Shown one piece after another: positions 13,453-24,759 of a stretch of DNA of 64,000 nucleotides. The number at the start of each line of letters is the position of its first letter. The first letter of the stretch is position 1. Source of the DNA: Limanda limanda (lineage: Eukaryota; Chordata; Actinopteri; Pleuronectiformes; Pleuronectidae); NCBI RefSeq assembly GCF_963576545.1, contig NC_083647.1:6057507-6121506 (forward strand), in the 5' to 3' direction. The notes below the pieces were generated by a model, which worked only from the letters and a program-made list of their open reading frames with translations, was not told the DNA's origin and ran no database searches. The position numbers and the translations under genes were made by a program.

Positions 13453-13549
13453 TGTGCTCTCCCTCTGCAGCACTGTATGAGGGGGTGTGTCTGGGTAGGA
13501 ACCAACTCAATAATAATAAAGATCACGTGTGGGCTCGACTTTTCTGGAT

Positions 13550-13952
13550 GTGGAGAAACAGCTCCTTCCCGCGGAGCACGGCAGTATGGCAAAAATAACA
13601 GCACATCAGGACTGAACCATTCACTTGACAACGTATAAATGCAACTTCCTTGTAAAAATGTCCCAAACGCATGAATATTGTTCGCAAATGTAACCTTAAT
13701 TCTGTCGAGTTCAAATAATTGAATGCATCCAACGATACATGGTTTTGTTATATTAATGAGAATCGGTGTGATCCCCTTATTTAGACAGAAGGTGGTACGG
13801 TCCAATACTATTGAAGGCAAAGCTGAAAACACTGCTTGTTTTCAGCGAGGAGACGAAACGCTGATCGGCCGCTGCTGGGCCCATTTTAAAAACCCTTGTA
13901 ACCTTTCTTTTTTATCCGCTTGGTTTTCAGACAGCACCTCCCTTACCTCGCC
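13550..13952 (+). promoter_or_regulatory. FBXO33: FBXO33 promoter/5' UTR region
   Basis: CpG density rises from about 13,550 and peaks in coding exon 1, like a vertebrate CpG-island promoter. No TATA box at a convincing position was seen. The exact transcription start cannot be placed from sequence alone. Confidence 0.5.
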
Positions 13953-16900
13953 ATGGCTCTGTGTGGGGGTGTCGGAGCCATGGCTTTGCCCAGCGAGCTT
14001 ATCGTCCATATATTCTCCTTTCTGTCCGACCGAGACAAGCTCCGGGCCTCGGCCGTGTGCTGTCGCTGGAGGGAGTGTCTCTTCTACCCGGCGCTGTGGA
14101 CCGAGCTCAAGCTGCGGATAGGCGGCGGCGGGCGGCTCGGCGGCGGAAGCGGCGGCTCCGGTTCCGAGGAGAACCCGAGGCTGGAGTTCCTCATGCGGAA
14201 GTTCGGTTCTTTCGTGCGGGAGCTGCAGCTGGAACTCGCCCCGGTTGAAGGCTACCTCAGCCCCCTGAGCAACGACCCGCCGACCACCAGGATGGACCAG
14301 CCGAGCCGTCCGGACGGCGACCCGCAGCTGTCCGAGCGATGGAGGGACGCCATGGCCACCTACTTGGACCAGGTGCTGTGTGTGGTCACCAGCATCCGCA
14401 ACAACAGGTACCGTTACATTCGCTGTGAAAACCTATTTCCGTTGTGTTTTTGTTTTGGTTCATTTCAGTGAAATGTGTGAGTGTTGAATTCAAAGAAAGT
14501 GAATCGTGATGTAACATTTCAGTATTTGTTGCGTCGCACTAAGCTACCAGCTAGCTAGCTTAGTTTGCTATAAACAAACCCTGCCATTAGCCGTTACGTA
14601 ATCAGGTCATGTCTTTGCAGTGCAGCTAGCAACCACTGCTCTCTTTATGTTTTTGAACCCATTTTGAAATATTATCTTTTAATGTCCACTTTTTACATTT
14701 ACTGACGTCAAATAATACTGTACACATGATGGAGGCGTCAGTGTCCATGACAAGGCTAATGCTCGCCTGCGTTTCTTTTGTTGCTGGTTGTGTTTTCCAT
14801 GTTACGCTGGTCTCTACATACCAGCTGATACAATGCTGAACTGGTGGTGGCCAGAGAAGGCTTTGTTGGCTGTGACTTGCTGATATCAGCACTGACACAC
14901 ACATGTACAGTGTGTGTATATATATTTATCTCTAGTATGTCGTTGCACATTCTATAGTCCGATCAGCTATAAGGTGTCTAGATTATATCTGGGCTCTGGG
15001 ATCATTTCTGCTGTGGACATTCTGTAAAACTTAACTCTTTTTATCAAGATTTCTGATTTTACAGCAAAACCTCTGTGAGGCCTTCTCCCACCTTCTCTAT
15101 TATGCTCTACAGACCTTTGTAGTATTGAAATAGCAGTCATCCACAGCTGTCCAGTCCATGTCTTAGTTCTGCTGAGGGGGCTGAAACCACTTCTTTTGTC
15201 TGAATCCTTCTTAGAGAGATGGTTCCATTCCAAAACTAGAATAGCACTCGGTAGCGTGCAAACCTCCGCTAAGGCCAAACAGTGGTTTAAACCAGTCCCA
15301 CTAATCTGTCTGAAGTTTTCAAGAACCATGAACTGTTCCCTGGGAAATCAGCAAAATGTTGATAAATGCCCAATGTGAAAGGAATGCAAAAATGGAAAGA
15401 AAATGTAATGGTACATGGTTCATTGTAGTGATGCAGTGTGTGTTTCTTCCAGCAAATGCATTGCTCCCACTCTACAGGTGCTGGTTCATGTTCAAAACAA
15501 TGAGACAAGACACTCTTCCTTTAATGGGGGTTTTCCTCACTAAGTAGCTGCTGTACACGTCTGTCTGAGAATCTTGTAAAGCTTAGCTCTCAGCTCATTT
15601 ACAGGAAGTGGGCTGCATCAAACACAATTTTCACAATACTGGGTAGACCCATGTTGTGTGTGGCTGCATGTGGTTGATGATGCTCAACCATAGCTTAACT
15701 AAACTGTCTTTAAAGATGCAACTTTTGGCACATGGATTGTTCCTTGATTGTTGCTCTACAGAGCATGCCATGTACAAATAATGGGATCAAGACAGCAGAG
15801 CAGACATAATGCTTTGCTGGCAACTCAGCGATGTACAGAACCAGGGTTGGATGAGACAAACAAAATGCCTAAAAACACATAAAGTAGTATGATCTGGAAA
15901 TGGTCACACCCAACTCCAAGAATACCAGACATCCTCTAAGTGCAGTGTCTTATCCAACCAGATACACAGCTTATACCAGCCTGACCAACAACTTAAAAAA
16001 ATGTTGATCGATCAAAGATAATTTGTCTTGTTGGATATGGAAGATACCGGTACAGAAAGGTTGAGCTGTTTCTTTTTAAATTATTCATATTTGGTCATCA
16101 AGACGTCACGTCCTTACCAGCTGCAACTGATGGTATGGTTATACGTGTATTAATGTGTGCATGGATGCAGTTGACATCTAGTATTGAATGTTTTTTCAGT
16201 TTGTTGCATTTCTGTGCTTCTAACATTGACTCTTTCGTTCTCTAGAAACCTGAAAAAGCTGACTTTGTATGGCGACACCTGTATTCTCCAGCAAGAGGGA
16301 CTTTTAGACAGCTCAAACTTGCACCAGATCTACCAGGGAGACAAAAAGATCAACGAGTAAGTAAAAACTATTTTCTGATAAAAAATATTCTGTATTTCAT
16401 TTTGGAGCAGCAATGAAAAAGTGATGTCGCTTTCATCTGGGTAAAACTAATTTACAAAGAGGTGGTATCAGATCAGTACATAAACTTAAGTACTTTTCGA
16501 TGCTGGTATCAGTATTGGAGCATCTACATTGTTACTTCCTTGATGATGTTCTAAATATTCTTCAACTTTATAAAACTTTTAAATGTACACATATTGTTGG
16601 ATTCCCACAGATGGTTGGTACTCTTAATGGCCATTCCTTTTGTAATACAGCTCTTTTATCCATAACCAGAACTGTTGGTTTGTTTTGTAAACCTGATGTT
16701 TGGTTGGTCTTGTTTTTCCTCCTTTACCTCTGAGGTGTATTCTTAAGGAGGACATTTGTCTTTCATTTGATTTGGAATAGACAAATCTCCGGTTTTGTCC
16801 TTGTGTGACCTTGTAGGAAGCTGAAGTCATGCTGATAACTACCTCTGTTCATTAACCGGTCCCTTCTGCTATCTGCAGAATCCAGCAGTTGTTCATGGAG

Positions 16901-19537
16901 TTGCTGTCCAACAGCCGGCAGCTGAGATGGTTGTCCTGCAGCTTCATGCTGGGTCTGGTGACTCCCTGCTCCTTAGCCTGCCTGTCTAATCCTTCAGCTG
17001 AGACCCTGCGGCACCTCAGTTTACTGGACCACCAGCTAGGTATGTGTTTGTCTGGTATTTCACAAGCGTGGGGCTCCCCACTTGATTAAATAGTTCAAAA
17101 ATTACAGCCAGATTTGCATTTTTTTTTTTACATAACATGTCACATTTCTGGAAACTGTCTTCAGGCCCCCTCATCTCACCATCAGAGTTAGATCGGCTCT
17201 CTAATCTTAATTCTTTGGCGCTGGATTTCTCTGACTTGACATCTGAGCTTTGTGGTCTTCTGGCGTCTCCAAGCCGTACTCCACTGCATCGCCTCTCCCT
17301 GCTGCTCAATGGCGCCGCCCTGGAGTTCAAATCGTTAGAGGGGACCGCTACAGAGGACGATTGGAAGGCACTGGTAATCTATGATTTTCTATGTAGCAGT
17401 TGTTCTATTTGATGACAAGGCATGGGGGTTTGTTGAAAATTACCACTTATCATTGGATTCATCAGTCAAGATAACCCAATCATCCTCAGGTCCGTGTGAG
17501 TGCCAACCTACGAGTCTACATCATGGCCCTAGAGGTCGACAGCTCGGAACTCCTTAGGGTCCTAAAACCAAGCCTTCCTCTGGTGCGCCTCCACCTCGAC
17601 AGTTACAGCACACTGGTGACTGATGGCACATTGGAGCTCATCTCTCAGCAGTACAACAAAACGCTGACTCACTTCCTGCTCTTGAGGGATGACCCTGACT
17701 TCCCTGACCTCAGCATCAATCGCAACGAAGACCCACTGGTCCTTTTAGCATGGAGATGTAGTCAGCTGGCTGTACTGGTGATACATGGTGAGTTGAGCTT
17801 GTTGTTTGTGGAATATACAGTAATTTGACAGGAGGGTTGGTGTTTTGGGTCTATTCTTACATGTTTGGACGGTAAAAAAGTTATTTATTTTACAGTTGTT
17901 ACCTGCTCTGTCAGTGATTTACTGCTCCTCTCTAGGTCTCTGTCATTCATGCTGCAATCTCCTCCGGCTTTCCATACATTGAAAAAGCTTACAAATTCAG
18001 TTGTTTTACCCAGTCTGAGTTTACAGATGTGTCTGATCACACTGTTTGTGTGTGTGTGCGTGCTTGTGTATGTGCCTATCAGTACGAGAGACGAACTGTA
18101 ACGAATGTTCAGCTCTGCCTCGCAATTATCAATGCACAAAAAACCCTATTCAGACATTTGTGTTAGTCAGAGAGAGTAAAGTACCGGGAAAAAGTACCAT
18201 TGGCTACTGGTACCGAATTCCAGATACTGGTATCGGTTCAAATGTGAATATTGCCAACTCTAATTTACAAAGGTTAATTTTGTTCTGTGCAGGGCCTATG
18301 TTCGATGGCATGCAGTCATGGTTCCATTGGTTACATATTGTATAGCGTACCCATTGGTTCAGACTTGGTTCGATAGATCTGAGGATCAGTGGCGTCCTCA
18401 ATTGTATATGTGGTAGCTTAAAGCTAAGGAGGCCTACGCTGGTTATTTTATTCTTATCAATTAATCTTCATTCAACACCAAAATACTATGAGGTAATGAC
18501 TTTGTCTTGTCTGGTGTCACACACCCAGCAAATAAAGAGTAAAATGTGTATTCTTAAGCAGTCTTTTCTTTGGCTGGTAGAGACATTTATGCCCAAAGTT
18601 ACTTCTCCTTTTAGATCTTTTTTGGTTGCAAATCTGGTTCCTTTACTCCACCATGTTTGTTGCTGGGCAGCTATTGTGGGGTAGATTATCAGAACTTTTC
18701 CACTGAAAACATCTCCCTGCTATGTTAGGAGATGATTACACTGATAGTGATGCAAACAATAGAGTTCCACTTATCAAAATACAATCCAAAACAGTGTGCT
18801 GAAACAAGCTTAAGTTCTCTTAGTATTGAGGAGAAACACAAATTTGGGTTGTTTAAATCTTTAGGCTTGATGACACAGAGTGTTTGCTTCATTACTGAGG
18901 GACTGCAGTTTCTCATGTAGGAGGCAACATCTCAAACATTAACAGATTTACTTGGTTACTGTGGCCTGTTGTCAAATTACGCACACCAGCTGTTCTAGAC
19001 ATTGCAATCCATATTTCTGTTATGTTAATGTTCCTTTCTTAACTTACAGGCATTGTGTTTGTCTGGAATTAGGTCAAAGTTGCATCAGGGCTGATGTATT
19101 AACATTGGCTTATTATAAATAAAGGAAAATGACAGGTTCTAATTAAAGTACATTCAGATTGATATTTTATTCATTTAATTATGATTTAACAATTCATGTT
19201 TTGTAGTTGTAGAGCTGTATATTACACAGATAGTACTTATAGTTCTCATCCTCCCTTATCTTTATCTGTAGGTTACACTGTCTGGTCCCATAACTTGGTG
19301 GCCATCTCTCGGCTACGAGGTTCCAGTCTTCGCATCCTGACCGTCTCTGAGGAGAGCATCGACTTTGACCCCGACCAGTCGGTGTGCATTGAAGGCGACC
19401 CGGTCCACAACCTGGTCAAGGAGGTCTCGCTGGGCCTCGGCCGCGTCTGGCACCCTTGCTTGGATTCTAGCCTGGTTCTGTCCGAACCCACCCAGCAATT
19501 CCACCGTGAGCTGCAGGCTTTCAGCTTGGGCATGTAG
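13953..19537 (+). CDS. FBXO33: F-box only protein 33
   Basis: Substrate receptor of an SCF (SKP1-CUL1-F-box) ubiquitin ligase. The human protein is reported to target YB-1. Coding exons: 13953-14407, 16246-16356, 16879-17039, 17165-17373, 17490-17787, 19272-19537. Together they give 1,500 nt, 499 residues and TAG. Every intron is GT-AG and keeps frame. The F-box is near residues 12-50 (LPSELIVHIFSFL, CRWRECLFYPALW). A Gly-rich insert follows, then FLMRKFGSFVREL and a leucine-rich C-terminal part with SNSRQLRWLSC, LRVYIMALEV, NRNEDPLVLLAWRC, YTVWSHNLVAI and EESIDFD, all recalled as conserved in FBXO33. The ATG at 13,953 has a strong GCCATGG context; a second in-frame GCCATGG at 13,980 could also serve. 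The N-terminus is shorter than I recall for mammals. Intron 5 is the second largest (about 1.5 kb). Intron 1 carries an old repeat fragment. Confidence 0.96.
15232..15283 (-). repeat. Dispersed repeat fragment in FBXO33 intron 1
   Basis: On the minus strand this reads CTTAGCGGAGGTTTGCACGC followed by CGAGTGCTATTCTAGTTTT, a block I recall as the end of a very common fish dispersed repeat. It may belong to the same family as the copies at 8,851 and 30,587. Only this end is preserved. Confidence 0.5.
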
Positions 19538-19839
19538 GCAAGGGGGCAACTCCAACACATCTTAGATTAATCTGTTGTCAAGACCAGACCAGACCCACCA
19601 GGTCCAGCTCAGCTCAGACCTCTGAACCAGGCAAAGAGCAGACCCCCCGTGAGAAAACTAAACCTAATCTATAAAGTTTATTCTTGTGAATTGATGTGAA
19701 CTGATTGTGTTTATTTTAATTTTCGTGTTTAATTCACAGGGGTTTTAGCACACAAACATTTATTACCATTCCCAGCAGATTTCATAGTCCTCCACTGGCA
19801 TAGTATTTACTGCATAAATTATCCAATTAAGAATGTCCA

Positions 19840-19845
19840 AATAAA
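19840..19845 (+). promoter_or_regulatory. FBXO33: Candidate FBXO33 polyadenylation signal
   Basis: A canonical AATAAA about 300 bp after the FBXO33 stop codon. It is the first canonical hexamer noticed downstream; use of this site is inferred. Confidence 0.5.
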
Positions 19846-19849
19846 ACTG

Positions 19850-22800
19850 GATATTATAATTGGCATTTAATCCTCTAACCAATGGCCAGTCTTGAGTAGT
19901 GACAATTTTTAATGTGTCTGCTAAAAGGTCATCCTGCTGCTTCACATGCCCTGATGTCTGGCCCAGGCTGGTCTGGTCTTGTCCACAAGTATTCAAAGCT
20001 CAATGTCCCTCCTTCACCTTGAAAACCTGCAGAGCCTCTGTATAATGTAATTTTTTCTTCCTCCATTTAACTGTTTCCATCTCTCCCTGTGCTCTGTATA
20101 ATCTTATTTTTCCTCTGTGATGGTTCCCTTGCCTGTATAGGCTTTGTATGAATTTCATCCAGATATATAATCATCCTGCTCACAGATAGAACGAGTGATG
20201 GAGCAAGATGATTTGAGGAGGAAGTGTGTATGCAGACACATACTACTAGCTTAAGTTGTGAAACTATTTTTCTTTTCTTTTTTTTCTAACCATTTGCTCT
20301 GTGTCGGTCTGTCTGCTCCACTCCAGCAAAACCTGGAGTTTGTAAACGAAATGATCGATCACTTCCTGGGTAATGCAGCCTTCACTAAAGTACTGTCGAT
20401 CTGAAAGCACCATATGCGCGTGTCCACTAGTATGAGAGCCTTGCCAGCAGGGTGGGAATCTCCATCGCAAAATGGCGGACTGAGGTTGGTGCTAGTCAGT
20501 TTTAATGCAGTTTTCAGCAACAGCGATGTCAGTGCCATGAGTCAGGCTACATCCACATTCATACGTTGTCCATCAACTCTGCTATTTATACGCCTGGCGT
20601 CCAGACTACTCTTGAGCTTTAGACGCTGCTGGCCGCGTTTTAGTTTGAAAACTCTGGGGCCACATTTTAGTCTGGATGATCAAAACAGAGTTTTCGAACA
20701 AAATGTAATAGTATGGATGTAGCCTCAGATCATTTCAACGCGAGTGGCATTTCAAAGCTTAATGGTTTTATTGGGGTATTGAGCGCCTTAGTGATGGTGT
20801 TATGGAGAGAGATTGTTACACACTTGCCGCCAACACACTTCTTACCCAGCTCACTTGTTGACCCTAAGGGTCAATTTCACCAGTCGACGGAAAGGGAGCC
20901 TCGTCCTTTGACTGACATTCAGGGCCAAAATATGAAAATTCAGCCTGTTACAAGACAACATACCCCAACTGTGTTTTGTTTTGACCTGTAGCGAGCTGCT
21001 AGTAAATCGTTACTTTTTTTTATATATATATATATTCACTGTAATTATGGCTGCCTTTGCTTTCCTCTAGAGGTCCAAACTTTCCAACTTGTGTCACTGG
21101 TTTCACTATAGCCCCTTTGTATGTCAAATCCAAGAAATGAACAGGAGTTTGTGTCAAAATGTGAAGTGCTCTGGGGTTAAAACCATCTCAAAGCAGGTCT
21201 TTAACATTCCATAGAGGAAATAGGACTACTCTCATAGGCCATGCTAAAACAACACCAGTATTCTGTATGCACCGCTTCCTATGGTGGTGAATGCCAGCAG
21301 CACTGTAGGTAGGAACCAGTTCTCCTGGAGGAAAACATTTCATGATTAAGAACAGGGAAAAGAAAAGGCACTGAATGTAACTTTACTCTCATTCCGTTGG
21401 CCAGTTGTTTTTTAATTTTATTTGAGGCGAAGTGTGTAGTTATATTTGCAGCAAAAAAGAATTTCTCGCCACAACAGTTGGGGGTTGTTGAATAAGTGAG
21501 GTTGGACATTGTAGGTTCCACTTACAGCCAAGACTGCATTCTTCACTTTTTTAGAAAAAAAGGCACCTACAGCACAATGTGGTTTTGGGTTGTTTGTTGC
21601 GAAACGTATTCTCTGTCAGTCTCAGGTAGGCTTTTAACATCACCATGACCACGGCCTCAGTGGTGGTGGTGATGTTGTCGCATGGGGTGTGTGAAACAAT
21701 CAGTTGAGTTAATGTGAGAAATATTCCTTTTTTTTTTTTTCTTATTTCTTCTTGAGTCACAGTTGCCTTGGAAACAGCCCCTCGTTTTCTGGATCCAGTT
21801 GTTGTTGTTATTGATGATCTTGTTTATCTGCCATCTGATGAACCCTCACTCCGCCTCGGCCGGAGGGTCAACAAACCTAATCATACATTTGTTTTAAAAG
21901 ATTAAGGTTGATAAAGACTAAAGAATGGCAAAACCAATCTTGCTCATTGCACGTTTTATATCTCCAGTAGATGATGGGGGGGACAAAGAGAGAGGGAGTC
22001 CATCCTGTCGATAGAAGCCCTGCTGGGCCCAGTTACTGTCTACCTGTTTAAAATCACTGAGTGGATGCCTTTTGATCTAATAATGAAATGAATATTGTTC
22101 AGGCTCAGTGGAAGTGCTAGCGCGCCATGATCATGAGTTAAGCCAGGCAATGTTGACAGAACATCTTGTGCTATGGAGAGATGTGGAGTTTCAGTGTCAC
22201 CTGTGATTGACTGGGCCCTGATCTGATGCCTCAGTGTTGGGATAGCTGTGGTCCACCGGTGTGTTACGAAGGCATTCTTGGGCTGAGTTGGTATTTTAAC
22301 AGTAAAGTTGGATTGAGCCATTGGGCACCTACCTTTCATGAGTAGCTGCTTTTTAGAAAAGTTACCATCTCAAATGTCTACAGCACAGTTCAGTCTGAGG
22401 TCGAGGCATTGGCATCGCATGTCTGTGAAGGTCCATATCGTGGTCGATAGTTTACAAGGCTGGCTTTTCCGTGGACTGATGTGTAACCAGAGTTTCACAG
22501 CATGGCAGCACCTTGCAGGTTCAGGATGAAACGCACCTTGTTATGGGCTACCAAATGTTTGGGCGTCCGTTATGGGACCTTGATGGTTCAGCCGTGATAA
22601 TCTCTCTCGTCCTTGGTCCATATCTCAGGATGAATGCACTTTGGTACCAAGAGTTTCTTTTAAAGGCTGTCTGTGACTTTGTGTGTAGAGCTGTACATTC
22701 AGAAGGGAGAGCAACACCAACATGAAGACATTCAAATATATTGGGTTTTTATCTCATCTTGCTCCTCCCTTCGGCCATTGTTTTCCCCTCATCCTCATTT

Positions 22801-24290
22801 TATAGCTCGAGTTTATTGCTTTATGTTGTTTATTGTCGTGAGCTGATGATAACTGAAATCACAGCAGTTTTATGGTAGCATGTAATGTCAAGCTAGACAG
22901 TTCAGCAAAATACATAGACCTTTACAAACCGATATTAACAAGCTGGTTTTACAGGCTCCACCCCTATTTGCCGTGTGTACCCGCCTTTGTTGGCTGTCTT
23001 CTTATGTCTCTGCATATTATTGGCTCCTCACAAGAAGTCAGATATCACTGTTTGAGCCCCTATGACCGTGTTTCTACCCAGAATAAAATGAGGGGCTGTG
23101 GTTTTACCAGATTCTGCTAGAGTGGATTAAAAGTTTCATCTCCTTTATAATATTTTCATTGAAGAATGTATTAAAATGAATTGTCTTCTTATCATGGTCA
23201 CTTCCCATATGGAAGCATTATTTATCAAAAATTGATGGTTAGCTATTTGTGATATAGAAATATTTTAAGAACCTTCAGGCCACAGAATGCAGAGGAGTAA
23301 AAGAAAGATAAAGTAGATGATTGCAGAATAATGTCTATTTTTTTATATATATTGCTTCTATTAGTTTGGTTCTTCACCAAAACACCAAACGTTTCGTGAG
23401 ATGATGAGGAAATAATGCTGTTCAGAGAAAGAAGAGTTGAGACCACAGGCAAATGACTTTAAGGTTTAAAACATTAGGAGAGGAATCTGCATAGCATGTT
23501 GAAAAATACTGCCAGTGGAAAAACAACCTGTCCCTGATCCCTTTGTGTCATCGCTAATCACTATACGTTGAGCCATGTTGTGCCTGAAAGCTTCTGGAGT
23601 TTCTCTTTGCTCTTCCCAAGTTACTGGCTTTGTGTTGTGTATTAGTTGTTGCTGTGATTTGTTAGTCCACTCTTTAGGGAGGCAGCGTTACAGTAGCTAG
23701 AGCTTTCAGCACACGCGTATACATTTTTCTCAGAGTGTGCCTGGATTTTTTTGTGCAAGATTTCATGTGAAAAGTATATCCAGTAGAAAATGTGCAAATA
23801 CAATGTTTTGAATGTGTATGTGAAGAAGATATCAGCAGTGTAGCCGTTGTATGTTTTCTGCGTTCGTGTGTGTGTGTGTGTGTATATTTAACGGGTGAGG
23901 GTTTTGGCTTGCTCGTGTCCAGCAGCACAGTCTTATCACTTCTACTGCAACAGGAAACAGGAACTGAAATCGTTTCGTTCTCAGGGTACAATCGGTTTTC
24001 AAAGCGTGTAAGAGGACGGAAAATACCAATAGCTCAGGGCGCTAACTCGCTCATTTGAATATTAGGAGTCACTGGATCTGTTCTCCTCTCCTAGATGTGT
24101 TTTAAGCTGCCAAAGACCACAGTGGAACAAACTTAACCCAGACACAAGTCTAACTGAAGTGCCCGCACACACACACTGGCAGGAGGCTGGTCCAGTATTC
24201 TATTCCTAACCTTCTTTTTCTCTTTACTCCTTGTGGTTCCACTCCTCTCTTGAGCCGTTTTGGAGGATGTCATCACAATTGGAAGAGGAC
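19850..24290. other. Intergenic, no gene recognised
   Basis: Mixed-composition non-coding DNA after FBXO33. It contains one short MITE (20,545-20,724), TA and GT dinucleotide runs near 21,020 and 23,866, and no supportable coding exon. Frames at 22,040-22,339 (minus) and 23,674-24,058 (both strands) look fortuitous. Confidence 0.5.
20545..20724. mobile_element. Short MITE with terminal inverted repeats
   Basis: A 180-bp element begins GGCTACATCCA and ends TGGATGTAGCC, an 11-bp perfect terminal inverted repeat. It is flanked on both sides by TCA (20,542-20,544 and 20,725-20,727), a candidate 3-bp target-site duplication. There is no coding capacity. The ends resemble a MITE common in fish; the superfamily is not settled. 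Confidence 0.7.
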
Positions 24291-24293
24291 TTT

Positions 24294-24754
24294 CTCCGGA
24301 GGTTGCCTTTCACACATGAACAGCGCAGCAGGAGATTCTCCGCTTAGACGCGCTCACAACAAAACAGAAATCTTCATAGCGTTCAGGTGAGATGTGGTGC
24401 AGGAAGGGGCAGAACATAATGTAGGAATTCTACTGCTGAGATCATATTTTCGTTTACAGCACATTGACTTTAGCGTAGGCCCTTAAACCAAAAGCTCTTT
24501 TGATGTCTTTGTCTGCCTCTTCTAAGTGTATGGCGCCGCTTTTCATCCTGAGATATTTGTATTCGTTTTGGTGTTTCTCTTACTCGGTGGCGTGTCATCA
24601 ATACGCCCACTCAATCACGGTGAATCCTGCGGAGAATCTCCTTCTGTGATCTCGTAATGGCTTATTCAGACTTCCTCCAGAGCTTTTACTAGAGGGCTGA
24701 CCTAAGAAACTCTGCAGCCTCTCATTTGCCTTCTCATTTACAGCCCCTCCGGAG
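24294..24754 (+). mobile_element. MITE family A, copy 1 (CTCCGGAG ends)
   Basis: A 461-bp block opens CTCCGGAGG and closes CCCCTCCGGAG, so its ends are inverted copies. Its body aligns with copies at 60,414-60,775 and 62,395-62,830. Shared landmarks in order are TTTCACACATG, GCAGGAGATTCTCC, TTCAGGTGAGA, AAAAGCTCT and CATCCTGAGATATTTGT. It is non-coding. No convincing target-site duplication was found. Confidence 0.7.
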
Positions 24755-24759
24755 AATGT

